This document shows, in pieces, positions 26,151 to 38,174 of a stretch of DNA of 64,000 bases. Below the pieces are notes generated by a model. The model ran no database searches, was not told the DNA's origin, and was given only the letters and a program-made list of their open reading frames with translations. How positions within the stretch are numbered: the stretch's first letter is position 1; each line of letters begins with the position of its first letter. This DNA comes from Ophioderma brevispina (Eukaryota > Echinodermata > Ophiuroidea > Amphilepidida > Ophiodermatidae). The DNA is taken from positions 80,294-144,293 of the forward strand of contig JAMKCH010001633.1 in NCBI GenBank assembly GCA_023653785.1, in the 5' to 3' direction. The position numbers and the translations under genes are program-made.

Positions 26151-28069
26151 CCTTTTATTTTCTTAATGAGAGGCATTGCTTGTCTCCATCCTGAGGTAAC
26201 TGACTGAATAGTGGCTTACGTAGTTACATTCTTTATGGAAGGTATTATCATATAGTATTTGTAGGTTTTGGGTTTTTGTTAGAAAAAATCGAAGAAAAAA
26301 CTTCGATTGTATTAAAATTACTATCAGCATGCCCGTGGCACATGATATTGCCAAGATAGCTAAATACATTATATGGCCTAAGATTGCAAATTTCATACGG
26401 GAAACACCGGATACCCCATAGCATGATCACATCCTTAATTTCGTATCATATAGAAATTTTGAAACGCATATTATGTTTCGAATCTTACATTACGTCACAT
26501 TATATTTATCAAACACTTTTAATGTACTTATACTACTCAATTTAATTACATTATATAACTTTGAATTACTAACGTACCTACTTCACATAAAAAGTAATGT
26601 TTTGCCTCGGTACTTAGGTTCGATTCGCCAAACGCATTCTACGGGGTGTTAGTACGCACGTTTTCAGGCTATCGTGAATTCGCTTTAACTACTCCCCATT
26701 AAACTAACTGTGCCTCAGGCCCTCAGCTATGGAACCGATTTCCGCAATACATCAAGTAATTCTTGGGTTTTTCGTCTTGAGGTTGATAAGAAAAATATGC
26801 CACTTTCTATCAATATTATTTTTCACAACAAACTATTTTGTGTCTTGTGTTTTGAGGGATATTACATTCTCCAGATCGCATAACACGCTATTTCACGCTG
26901 AAGTCATCTTGAAAGATATCACTGCATGACTTTTTATTTGTTGACAAGAATGTTACATAAATAATTATAAAGTACATTGTCCTGTTCATTCCGAGCCCAT
27001 ACCTGATGTACAACTGGTTGGGTTGAATACGTTTGAAACCTGATTTATTATTACATGGGAATAAATTACACTAAATCAATTTAATTAAGTTGCTTCCCAG
27101 TAATTAACATATCATTAATTAAAACGTATAACTCTAATACTTTACAATGTAATTAAATTTGCACCACATCACATTAAACAGCAAACACTATGAGCCAAGC
27201 GCGGATCCATGGGGGTGCCGGGGTGCCTTGACACCCCCTCCCCCCACACCCCGAATTTTATTTGGACGAAGGAAACATTCAATAGAATAAAAGAAAGATA
27301 GCGGAAATGACCTGAGTTGGCTTACAATTTCGACGAAAAAGCTAGAATCGTATCGCTCCAGAAACGTGAAAGAAACAAACCGTTTCGACGTTCAGACACC
27401 TATAACTTGGTACTCATCCTGCCTTCTGTGAGTCGGAACACTAACAGACTTCCACTTCCTTCTTGACTGCAATTACGAATATAACTGATATTTACCAATA
27501 CGCATCCATAATCAGAAAAAAAAAATTAAAACGTCATGCATGGGCGTCAATTGATGGGGAACGAGGGTTGATATTACCAATGGAGGATCCAGGGACCGTC
27601 CTTGCCACCCCTCATCGAAAAAAATCCATGTGACAATGACCACCCTTACGTGTTGGCAAATACCTCTAATCCCATAAATTTCAGCACGTTTCCGCTACCG
27701 TGGAAGATTTACAGATCGACCTGATTTTCAGTGCAGGGCCTATTTTGGTTTGAGAAATGACATAGCGTCTCCGCCCAATTTTTACTTACTTTGCAACGGC
27801 CATCACTGCACCAACGACAGAGAATATTGTTACTTCTCAAACAAACAAATGATCGGCTTACCGCCCCCCTTTTGTGGTTCATATGGTATTTCTCCGAACT
27901 AGAAGTTAATTATTCACAACTTAAACGCGCGGCCGACCGCTTCGCTACAAATCAATTTTACAAATTACAAATTGAAGCAATAAAAATCAATAGGTTTGTA
28001 TTTTCTTGAAATAATGTGAATACACTCCTGACTTATTTACCATGCCTTGTTTGTTTACCTTTAACATAA
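26151..28069. other. Non-coding, no gene recognised
   Basis: AT-rich, with only short frames and no recognisable motif. Confidence 0.6.

Positions 28070-28127
<58 letters not shown>
28070..28127 (+). repeat. Poly-G tract, 58 nt
   Basis: An unbroken run of 58 G, the longest homopolymer in the window. True length is probably poorly determined. Confidence 0.9.
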
Positions 28128-28128
<1 letters not shown>

Positions 28129-31100
28129 GGTAACTTGAATGTTCCATTCAATACATGTGAGTGGATGAATGTATAAATACTCAGTCGAGTAACAAGTAAT
28201 CTTGATCAATTCGTCTTTAACAGTCCATATTTACTCAAACAGTAGAATTAGGTGCGAAAATTACGGTGACTAAGCCCATCTAAAATTAAATGCCGTTGTT
28301 TTTTTCGATGTAACCAAACGTAACGTTGAGTTTTATTTTTTATGTTGCAAACGCTGTGTATTAATTTACTTTTTGAGCCATTTGGAATGATTTTGAAATT
28401 TAAAGAGGGCCGGCCGGGTAAGGAGTAAAGGTTGGGCAAGGTTTTTTTCGTCTTCATGATTGAATTTAATATTATTTTGTTTACACTTTTGCAAGTTTCG
28501 GACATGCTATCTTGAAGGACATTTTGGGTACGTAATTACGCGGATTCGGTCATTTTCAGCGCAGATTGGTGGGAAAATACCAATTTATCGGTGCGCGGAA
28601 AATGCGGAATTGCCGCAAATCGCGTTTTCTAAACACTGAATTCCATAAGTACTGACCAGAAAATAAAATATCAAAACACAAATTGTATCTGGAGAATTAC
28701 AATAATACTTGCATCTTGTCATCCTACACGCTTTTCCAAGAAAATTGCCCACACTAGGTTTTTATCTTTGATTTCAATGTGCTTTTGCCAAACCTTTTCA
28801 TATGAATTTCTTATCTCGCTTTTGGATCCTTTAGGTTGTCAACATCTCAATTTTTCAAGAATTTACAACTGACTACACACTTGCAGAAAAAAGTGCGAAA
28901 GAGGTTCTAAACTTTTCCTCTATATGGAACCCTCTAACGAGTTCTTTAACTCTTGTATAGCATCTTTTAGGCCCATGAAAGTCATTTCCGAGTTTATCGT
29001 TACTTCTTTTGCCCTGGTTGATGAGGTGACTTTTTGCAATTTTCATTATTTCATTAGATTTCATTATTGACCTAAAATGTGTGTTGTTTAAAAGCCAAAA
29101 AAAACTGATACTGAAAGGTACGGCCGCAAAAAAAGCATGGTTTTGCTTCAAAGTTCATCAAAATTGTGTTACAAACAAAAATATATGTTTCCAATTGCTA
29201 ATACCTGGTGAAAATGACCGATAGTTTGAAGATAATGCGATGCGAGTGGGTAACGATAAACTCAAAATCGACTTCCATGCGCGATTATGCGTTCTGTTGG
29301 GAACATTGTTAGTTCTCAGATTTTAAGGAAACCCCATTTTTGGGGTTTCACGTCTTGGGGTTCATAGAGGACAAAAAAGTTCTAAGTTGAATTTTTCCTG
29401 AGGGTGTAAAAAAAATTTAAATGCTTGTTTGATGTATGTGCCTGATTTTAAGGTATTGTCGAAAAAGGATAATTCTAAAGTTTATATAAACGCACTCTCT
29501 GGGACCAAATTCGCCCGTAAGATTTTTAATTTTTTAATTTTATAACACGATGGTAGGCAAAAAAAATCCGCTAATTTTTCAATGGAAGAGCATTAATACA
29601 TTAACAATTCTAACAAATTTTTATGTATAAACATTTTTTTTTTTTTTTTTTTTAAAGGAATTTTTAATATAGTTATATCAAAAAAATTGCGAATGAAGGA
29701 CCCCCCACCCCCAAAAAAAAATAAACCGACCTGTGACGAATGTGATGACTGAAGTAATGACCCATATTTTTCTATTGTATCTTGCTGAAGATGAAGGAAT
29801 TTGGCTGAAAAACTGAGGCCAAAATGTGATAGTTTTATAAAGCTGACCATTCTACCCCATTTACTAAAGTTAGATGGGGTGAAGTTCCATCATTTTGTCT
29901 GATATGGTGACAAAGCTTTATATCGTTGTTCCACAAGAGTATATGCCAAATGATATTCAGTCAATTTCAACGAATCAGTGCATGAATACAATTATTTAAG
30001 ATATCAAGATTATTAATTTCAAACGTTGTTAAACATTCAAAAACTAAATATCACCTGGTCAGATAGCTGCATCAGATCTCTTTTCAATACTCTATTAATC
30101 TAAATTTAACTATTTTAAAAAAAACTAAAAAATTAAAAAAAAAAAAAAAAATAAGACAATTCTTCAATTGTATGGTAGAAATAACGTTGAAGGAAGACTT
30201 CATTTTTTTAAATCGATGATTCTAAAATCTGAAGAACGGAGGGGGAGGGGGGTTAAAAAAAACACATTTACACCAACACAATACCATTATATATGGGCGG
30301 GAAAACCTCATGTGTGCATTTGACCTTTGAGAGCAAAACCTCACATATAGTAAAAAACGGTAACATGACAAAACCCTCATATTGAAACATTTTTGGGAGA
30401 CACCCAAAAGCTGAACAATTTCCTGTAATGTCTTGGGACTAAAAGGGTTTCCTTTCTAAATATATTTAGATAATATTTACTCCATATTCTGAAATAAACG
30501 CCATATGACTTACTATCATATTTTATTGAAATCAACACAAGAGCACGCTGAGACCAAATGCACATGATGAGGTTTAGCACTAGGACCCTTTACATATGTG
30601 GTTTTGAATTTTTGCAATGCAGTGCAGTGTGCTGCATTGCCATATATCAATCACTTTTGCTTCAACTTGATGCAACCCAAAAGTTTGTTGCCGTACTGGA
30701 TTGCAGTCTAGTACTGCATTGCAGTATGCGCAGAGGTGGCAATCCACGGCAAAGCAGTGGAAAGTAGTGAAACGGACCTCAGAAATAAGTGATATGAACA
30801 TGTCCCTAAAACTACATTGGAAGAAGCTTGATTGCCATTATAAAAATGAAGAGCATTCCAGCCCCGGAGCTGTCTGCTACGCAGCATTCTTATCCCATCT
30901 CATCTGACCTCTCCTTGGCACCCCCCTCCAGTCAGGGGCGGATCCAGCCCATGTATGAGCCCAAGAACTTCGATTCCTCTGCCTTAGTTCAAAGGTCTTT
31001 CATACACCAGTGATAGGTAGCAAATTTACTCCCTCATTTTGAGACTGATTTATCCCAAGAACACACAAGATCAGTGCAGTTAAAGGTGTGTTCCGATCAT

Positions 31101-33716
31101 CTTAAGACCCCCTGATTGAAACCGGAAGTAAATAAAACTTTTGTATCCGATGAAAGGGCCATATTTTCTCATTGTCATGACGGAAATATCAGCTTGCAAG
31201 TATAATTTATTTATCCACCAGACCTAACCCAGATCCAAGAACTTACGTTTAATGATTAACCATCATTATTAGCCACAGTGTGAAAAATGTTTGAACAGGC
31301 ATTATCGAGTCTAGTCGAAACCGCAAGTTTGTTTCCCACGGGTTTACCGTGATGGTCAGTATGTACAAGGTCAAGCTCCTAATATCAAGTAGAGAAAACG
31401 ATAGACAAAAATCGAACAGCAACCTTTAATGTATATATAAATGTCTTACAATTGGCGACCCAGAATTATAACATCTTAGAGCCACATATAGTGTGAATGG
31501 TCAGGTTGACGCTGGCTTTCAGACTTTCCTCAAAATGAGCATTCATAAACATTGGTAATTGATACTTTCGAAGTAACTTTTCTCAAACTGATGTCGTCTA
31601 TTGATGCGAGCACCGATTACATGAGTGCGTCTATGCATGTATAACAACTGAACTGCGTCCTCGGGGGATTAGCATATTGTAGCTTATAGTGACGTATGAC
31701 GTCATTCAGTGGCTTCGAAGACACATTTCAAATTGATACTCAGTGATCCAAAAGGATTTGCTGATCTTTTTACTTTGAAAAATTTTAATAAACGGCTTCT
31801 CTGCCCAGACCCTGAAGCAATAGAAACTGATTTTTGCATTATGAGTAAAAATATTGTATTTCGTGTTATTAACTATTTAACGTAGTGACAAAACGACAAT
31901 TTCAATCTGTTCATTTTGTTCAAGTTGTCCTTAAGGGGACAAAACAAAAGTGATCTCATTGTGTTCATTTGTTCATCAATCGTATTTGTCTGATCTTTCT
32001 AACGACTGTTTTCTCTTAATCCACCAGTGATGCGCATGTGTGTACTCTTCAAAGGACTTCCACAGCAAAATGAACCCTCTGGGGCTTCCCAATGTTTGAA
32101 ATTCAATCGAATAATGATATCATAAGAATACGTGGTAAAGCTATTTACTTTAAATGGGCATTTCGTGATCCACAGCCTCGTCCCCCGATTTTCTTATTAT
32201 TAAGCTGCCACCAAGAAATCGTCACCATTTCGCCTAAATATTTGGTGGCTTTCTCGATCTACTTAGACAAGCGTATGCCAACAATTTAATATGTTCGTCC
32301 GCCGATTTGCTAATTATTAGGCTGCCACACCTCTAGCTGGATCATATTTAAGAGCCGCTGTGTTTTGATACGATAAGAAGAATTTAATATGTGTATCAAA
32401 ACAAATTACACAAGTCATCACGACTATGTAATCTAACATTTGGGTTGAGCATCATTTACTCATTTACGAACCTTACCCCTTTAGTATCCCAAATCTTAAA
32501 TGAGCATTTTGTGATCTTAGCACCTTGATTTTTGTTTTTGATTTACTAGATAACTTCAAGAAAATTTTATTTCCAAAATTTCAGTTGATATTGCTGGTGC
32601 ATTTTGATATAAATTTGATGTTATGCGCAAAAAAAATCGGCCAAACTAGAGATCTTTATACACCAGTTATAACATTTCCTGTATTGAGGTGTATGGGATT
32701 TCCATTACCCAAACATTGTGATTATAGCCTACACTGCGCGCCCCTGTGTTCAGTTTAGTAAATAAACATCCCGGACAGATTTTGCTAACTGCATAATTAC
32801 CGAAGAGTCACTTTATTAACATCACCATTGTCCCCTTAACTGCCAAAAGGAACTCTAGTTCACGGTCACTGGCGTCACAGAATGAGTCAAGTTATGAATA
32901 AAAGCTCGTGGGTACCATACGGTGGTTAATTATGTCATCAAGATATTACACGTTCGCAGCAGGAAGGCTGGAAGAGGTCTCAAGAATCCATTGAACCTTC
33001 TTACGAGAAATGTTAGAATGTTAGATGTTGAGGCCATACTTAAGACTGCTATTTAGAGGCCTTTTACGGTAACGTTTTATTAAAAACATTATTGACAGAA
33101 GCGCCTCTGATACCTTGTGTGAATTAATGTTGCATATCACTGAGTATTTGAGTTATTTTTTTTCACTTAATGTATCATATTTTTCTATATGTTTCCACCT
33201 TTGTATATTTGCAGGTGACAAGGATTTTACATGGGTAAAAACGTTTAACGGGTCTAATTGTTTTTAAAGGTATACCAACTTAATCGCAATGATACATAAA
33301 AGTATAGTTTACCCAATCTACAATATAAACCAATTCAAGATCAGCCTGCGGAATTTTGATGAAACGACTCTCAAATTGTTTGTCTCGTCAGACCACAACA
33401 GAAAATATATATTTGCTCTACATTCGATATTTCAGTATCTTACTAAGAGGGTAAAGGTAACCTCCATACACCATGTAGACCATTGTAACAGTTTGACCCC
33501 TATTGTGTAAGTAAATCGTCAAATGAGTGCAAGCACTATATTATCCGGTCCTTATATACCACGTGAGCGAAAGCTATAATTAGTCTGCTGGGAATCAAAA
33601 TACAATTCCAAATTAATTTGGTTGGTTTAAACTGTTGATCTCAACACAAATATTATATTGCGTACCTGTAATTTTCAGTCGAGATACTTCGGCCTTCTTC
33701 AGCAGAGTGACCCAAT
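28128..33716. other. Non-coding, no gene recognised
   Basis: Contains poly-T near 29633-29653, poly-A near 30137-30151, a TCGGTCATTTTCA/TGAAAATGACCGA inverted pair (about 28547 and 29210), small palindromes built on TGCATTGC near 30614-30640 and 30712-30726, and a segment at about 31300-31430 related in direct orientation to about 42289-42410 (shared GGTTTGTTTCCCACGG-like and ATATCAAGTAGAGA). No protein family visible. Confidence 0.55.
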
Positions 33717-33720
33717 TTAA

Positions 33721-34068
33721 AGGTGCAACGAGAGATTTTGAGGCACCCAAATATTGTGTTATAATAGTAATTTCAAATAGATTAGACACTCAATAGATTT
33801 CTTCCATTATATTATGCTACAGAAATGTCTGAAAGAGAGAAAAATACGTGATTTTGATTTGCTTATATTTCAATGTAAAACATAGGCTGAATTTTGTATT
33901 TGCTCCTATACAAAATTAGAAATTCCACCATTTTTGTACCAAAGAAACATTTCTCAGCTTAATCCTTTCAGATAGGGATATCTTTGATGGAAAGCTTTAC
34001 ATCAGTTCAAAAATCAGAATTTTCACATTTTTAGGGACACCTGTTATTTGAAATCTCTCGTTGCACCT
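33721..34068 (+). mobile_element. TTAA-type MITE, family B, well preserved
   Basis: Perfect 18-bp terminal inverted repeats, AGGTGCAACGAGAGATTT and AAATCTCTCGTTGCACCT, flanked on both sides by TTAA (33717-33720 and 34069-34072). It is 348 bp with no significant ORF. The interior matches the older copy at 8431-8783 in reverse orientation. The perfect ends point to more recent movement than families A and C. Confidence 0.93.
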
Positions 34069-34072
34069 TTAA

Positions 34073-36117
34073 GAGCACATGACCTTTTGAACACGTGACA
34101 CCAAAATCGGGTCGTAGACTCTTACCAAAAAGCCATTAGAACTGCTCCGCATCCCCCTTAATGGTGGTATAGATATGTGGATGACCGATGGGTTCCCGTT
34201 CAAGTTTCAACCTTTAAATGCCTTGACATTGCGTCTGTTACCAAAGATCCTAGGAAGGCCACTTGATCTGCAGATTTCAACATTGTGCAAAATCTAGAAG
34301 TGCAGCCGTTCTCCAGAGATTATTATTTTCCTAACAGAATTCATTTGAAATTCAAATTTCCTTCGAAGCCATACTACAAAATCTCAAAAACAATCAGCAA
34401 CAAGAATAATATTATCATGAAAATGAAAAATAAATCTTAGATTATCCTTTATATGAATGTTAATAGATTCGGTAGACGCAATTTGACTTTATGGTTTACA
34501 CGCGGTGGAATTAATTATACACATGGTTACGATTGGTTTTGAGGTTTTATGCCAGGTTTTCGAAAGTGCCGCTAAGTTAACATGCCCGAAAGTTGCACCT
34601 GAAATAAAAAGTTTCCTGTTTTCTCGTGTTTATCCTTATTCTCTTTATCTGGTAGTCCATGTGCTTTCAGGAATGATATAACGTTATTTTTGTCACTCAC
34701 GGGGTTATTTGTCATACCTATATGTGTGCTCTGGGTGGAAATAAATCTAGTGTATGGATTTCCTGTGGGGTTAAAAGTCTACCAAACATAAGCTGTGAGT
34801 TACGTTTAATAGTGGTTTTACTGAATGTATAACTGACAGGTTGCAAAATGATTTAATGCAGTTGTCAATCTTACTATACGTTCCTTTCCATGCCCCCACA
34901 AAAAATACTATTGGGGGTATAGGTATGGTCCAGGGACATAATACCTGAAAATGGTGGAGGGGTGGAAACCCCTTTCGAGAGAGAAGTACCAATATCCCTG
35001 TGGGCGTCCGAATGCCACAAAACTTGATTGGCACAAATAGGTAGCTAGGTCCTACTCTTCTATTGGTAATAAACCACTTATTGCTAAAATAAAATGTCTA
35101 ATTGAACTGCATTGCACAAATATACATTGGAAAGCCTATTAATAAAATTCCTATAGGGGTCATATACCTTGACGCGTGGAAACAATTATCAGGACATCAG
35201 GTCAAAATCATATAGGTATCTGTGATAATCACTCTAGTGTCAGCGAATTAAGAATAAAACTCTCGCTTGGAAATATGAGCCCCTCCGATCTATCATGCGG
35301 AGATCATCTTCATACGTCACAAAAATGCGAGCCCAATGAAAAATAATTAAACAACATATCCAAACATGACTTAACTAAAAAATTTAAACAAAATCAGATG
35401 AAATCCGACTTTGAAAAATCAAATATCGTATCATTTTAGATCTTCATGCCAATTTGTATGGCCATTTTATTTAACCATTTACCAATATTTTAATCACTAA
35501 AGAATATGCTTGAAAAAATGTGTATCTCCGATCCGCATAATTATTTTGTTCGATCTATCCTCTGCGCTGTTAAGAAGTTGCTATTTTGTGATCATTACAT
35601 AATAACATTATACATGGGTAAAAATAAAGTTTTTTTCCGAGAAGCTGCCTTGCTTATTAAAACTAAACTTTTTCAAATACATATTTTTCAAAAACTGAAT
35701 AGCCTACCTACGTGAAAACTAATATAGAAAGTAAAAACATACAACATACGACGGAAATTTTATGGAACTCAAAATTACAATCATGACACTCATTCCATTT
35801 GCACAATCATGAACAAAATTCCAAATTTTCACGCCATATATTTTGCATATGAGCCTGCTGATATCGAAAGAAGATATAAATTGAAACTTGGTTGGACTGC
35901 TACGTTCCTCCTAGCATGCATTCGACACAGCAACTTCGCAAAACTTAAAATCACTTCACGAGTATTACAGATCCCTTTCAGCTATGTGATTGTGATAAAT
36001 ATCCCTCATCCGACTCAATTACATTAACTAGGTAACGGGATAACACATCATCCACTTGGTGTAAATATGATCAACCGCTGGAGACACGATCATTCAATAA
36101 CGCTGAACTAGCTAGGT
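34073..36117. other. Non-coding, with one dispersed repeat
   Basis: No gene recognised. The segment at about 35570-35830 is related in direct orientation to 48445-48645 (shared TATTTTGTGAT, CTGCTTATTA-like blocks and CATGAACAAAA). Confidence 0.55.
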
Positions 36118-36635
36118 ATGGCACGCCCAACGTATCAAATCATGGCGAGTGTTCCCTCGCATGTCGAGTTTCATGTCGCTGTATATCGGTTTACCCCGCT
36201 AGATGTCGAGTTTACAGCGCAGCCTATCCAGTTTGAACTATATGTGCCGAAGTTTCATAAATCATGTCCAGAATAAATTATGTCCAGAATAAATCATGCC
36301 GAGTTTTAAAAAAACTGGACCTGATTTTTTTCAACATTGGCAAACTGGACATAATTTTTTTCTCAAAATGAGCAAACTCACATGATTTTGAAACTCGGCA
36401 GGATTTTTTTCTGGACTTGAGGAAAACTGGACGTGATTTTATGTCAAACTCACCATATAGAGGACAAACTCGATTTATGAGGGCAACTGTGGTCAGATAA
36501 GCGCTGTAAACGCGACTAAACTCTGCACACTCAACATATTGCGAGGAAAACTTCGATACAAAGCGCGTGAAACTCGACATGCGCGTGAAACCTCGGCAAC
36601 TCCGCGCATTATTTGATACATGTTGAGCGTGCCAT
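36118..36635. mobile_element. Foldback element, 518 bp
   Basis: The ends ATGGCACGC (36118-36126) and GCGTGCCAT (36627-36635) are perfect inverses. Inside them the arms keep pairing (CGCATGTCGAGTTTCA at the left against TGAAACTCGACATGCG at the right). Near the middle the left arm has a 16-bp unit, ATAAATCATGTCCAGA, repeated about three times (36257-36300), and the right arm carries its inverse as AAACTGGAC(G/A)TGATTTT repeats. Nearly the whole unit could fold back. A 100-codon minus-strand frame inside is a by-product of the repeats. No target duplication was identified. Confidence 0.85.
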
Positions 36636-36969
36636 CGATGTGTTCATTGCATACTCCAAGCCCATGAGCTAAGAAAGGTTATAAGCGCTGTAAGTGACTT
36701 TTCCACGCGCGCGCATTTGAAATCATTACAAGGTTGATCACTCATCAATACTGGTCTTAATGGGGCTTTTAAATTGGTCAAGATTATTGACCAATCAAAA
36801 AAAGCTTATCAAAAAATACACTGGTGAAAAGAAAACATTTTTGACGTGAACTCTAATAGTAATAGGGCCCTTTCGCGGAGGGCATTCTGATGAATGGAAC
36901 TTTTGTTTTCCCTCCAAATCATCCAAGAATGCGAAGAGTACTATTAGTATCCCCTGTTTTGTTTGTCAC

Positions 36970-37047
36970 GCAATACGGAAAAAATATATATTTTGTTTCC
37001 AATATCACATGAGGCGATATTTGTTTATATATATTTTTCCGTATTGC
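36970..37047. repeat. Short inverted repeat, 78 bp
   Basis: GCAATACGGAAAAA at the left and TTTTTCCGTATTGC at the right, with AT-rich pairing continuing inward. Could form a hairpin or be a tiny MITE. Confidence 0.75.
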
Positions 37048-38174
37048 ATAGAATAAATGGGGGTAACGAATTTATCATTTAGAAGACATGAATATTTTAA
37101 GTAGAAAGCCTAAATAGATAAGATTTAAAATTGATTTAAATCTGGATTTATCACACCACAGAATCGATCAGAAAGAGTGACAGGCCTAGTAGATCAAGCG
37201 TTTCTCTATTGAGGCCTACAAAGTACAAATCAACAAGTTGGGACTAACTGCACAGCAAATAAACTCAGTCATCATGGTCCTGCTTGTACAGTTTAGCTGC
37301 CATTCCCAACGCCCAACAAGGCTTCCAGACCAATAGTTATAGGCCACCTACTTACACGATAATGCAGTGGCCCTGCGTTGAATTCTGGCAGTCCCCCCCC
37401 CCATGAGTGTGCCACTGTAGTAGGTTACACTAGAGGGAAGCCCTGCTTTGAAGAGACATCACATAGGTCACTAGTCTTCCAAAACACAAAGGGGAACTTT
37501 AAAATGTTTTTGTACATGAAGAACATGAGAAAAATGTGTAGAAATATTTTGTTTGCGATTGTCAGCTGCAGTCACAACAATGTGTTGAACAAAAAAGGCC
37601 ATATTGGATTGTGCTCTTCAAGCTTTAGAGGGAGCTGGACCAAAACAGTCTCTTCCACAGATGCGCAAGGTCATAACATCTGTAGATTTTAATGCATGTA
37701 AAGTATGGACTTGATTCTTGGTGTAAGCATTACATAATACGGGCTCATATCCAGTGAGTAATGAAACATTACTCTGGTAATACGGAAAAATATTAATTGG
37801 GACATTAACCAATCAGCATTCACCATTCATGTCTACTAAATGATAAAATATAATGCACCTGATCCACCTGGCTATTTCAGATATTTCTACAGGTGATTCT
37901 TTTGTATTCTCTGCATGTTTGTTAAATCTATTGACCTTCTGTGAAAGTGCCCTAAACATGACCTTAAAATATAGTTAAAGACACTTATAAATACTGTTTT
38001 AAAACGTTATGAATACTAAAAGAGAGAGACCTAGACCTAAATCTGTACTAGCCCTGTCAATTCTACTTTTACGGTATAATACAAACTGTTGGAGTTTTGC
38101 TATTAAACATATGTTTACCTGCATACAAGCTCATACTGTGTTTGAAATGAAGTCAAATAATGCAAATAAATCAA
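37048..38174. other. Non-coding, no gene recognised
   Basis: The 104-codon frame at 37378-37692 (+) has no recognisable motif and starts next to a poly-C run. Confidence 0.5.

Noticed and set aside
26628..26640. GGTTCGATTCG as a tRNA B box
   Set aside because: No A box at proper spacing upstream and no cloverleaf could be drawn.
36278..36580. 100-codon minus-strand frame
   Set aside because: It lies wholly within the foldback element and is produced by its repeated short units.
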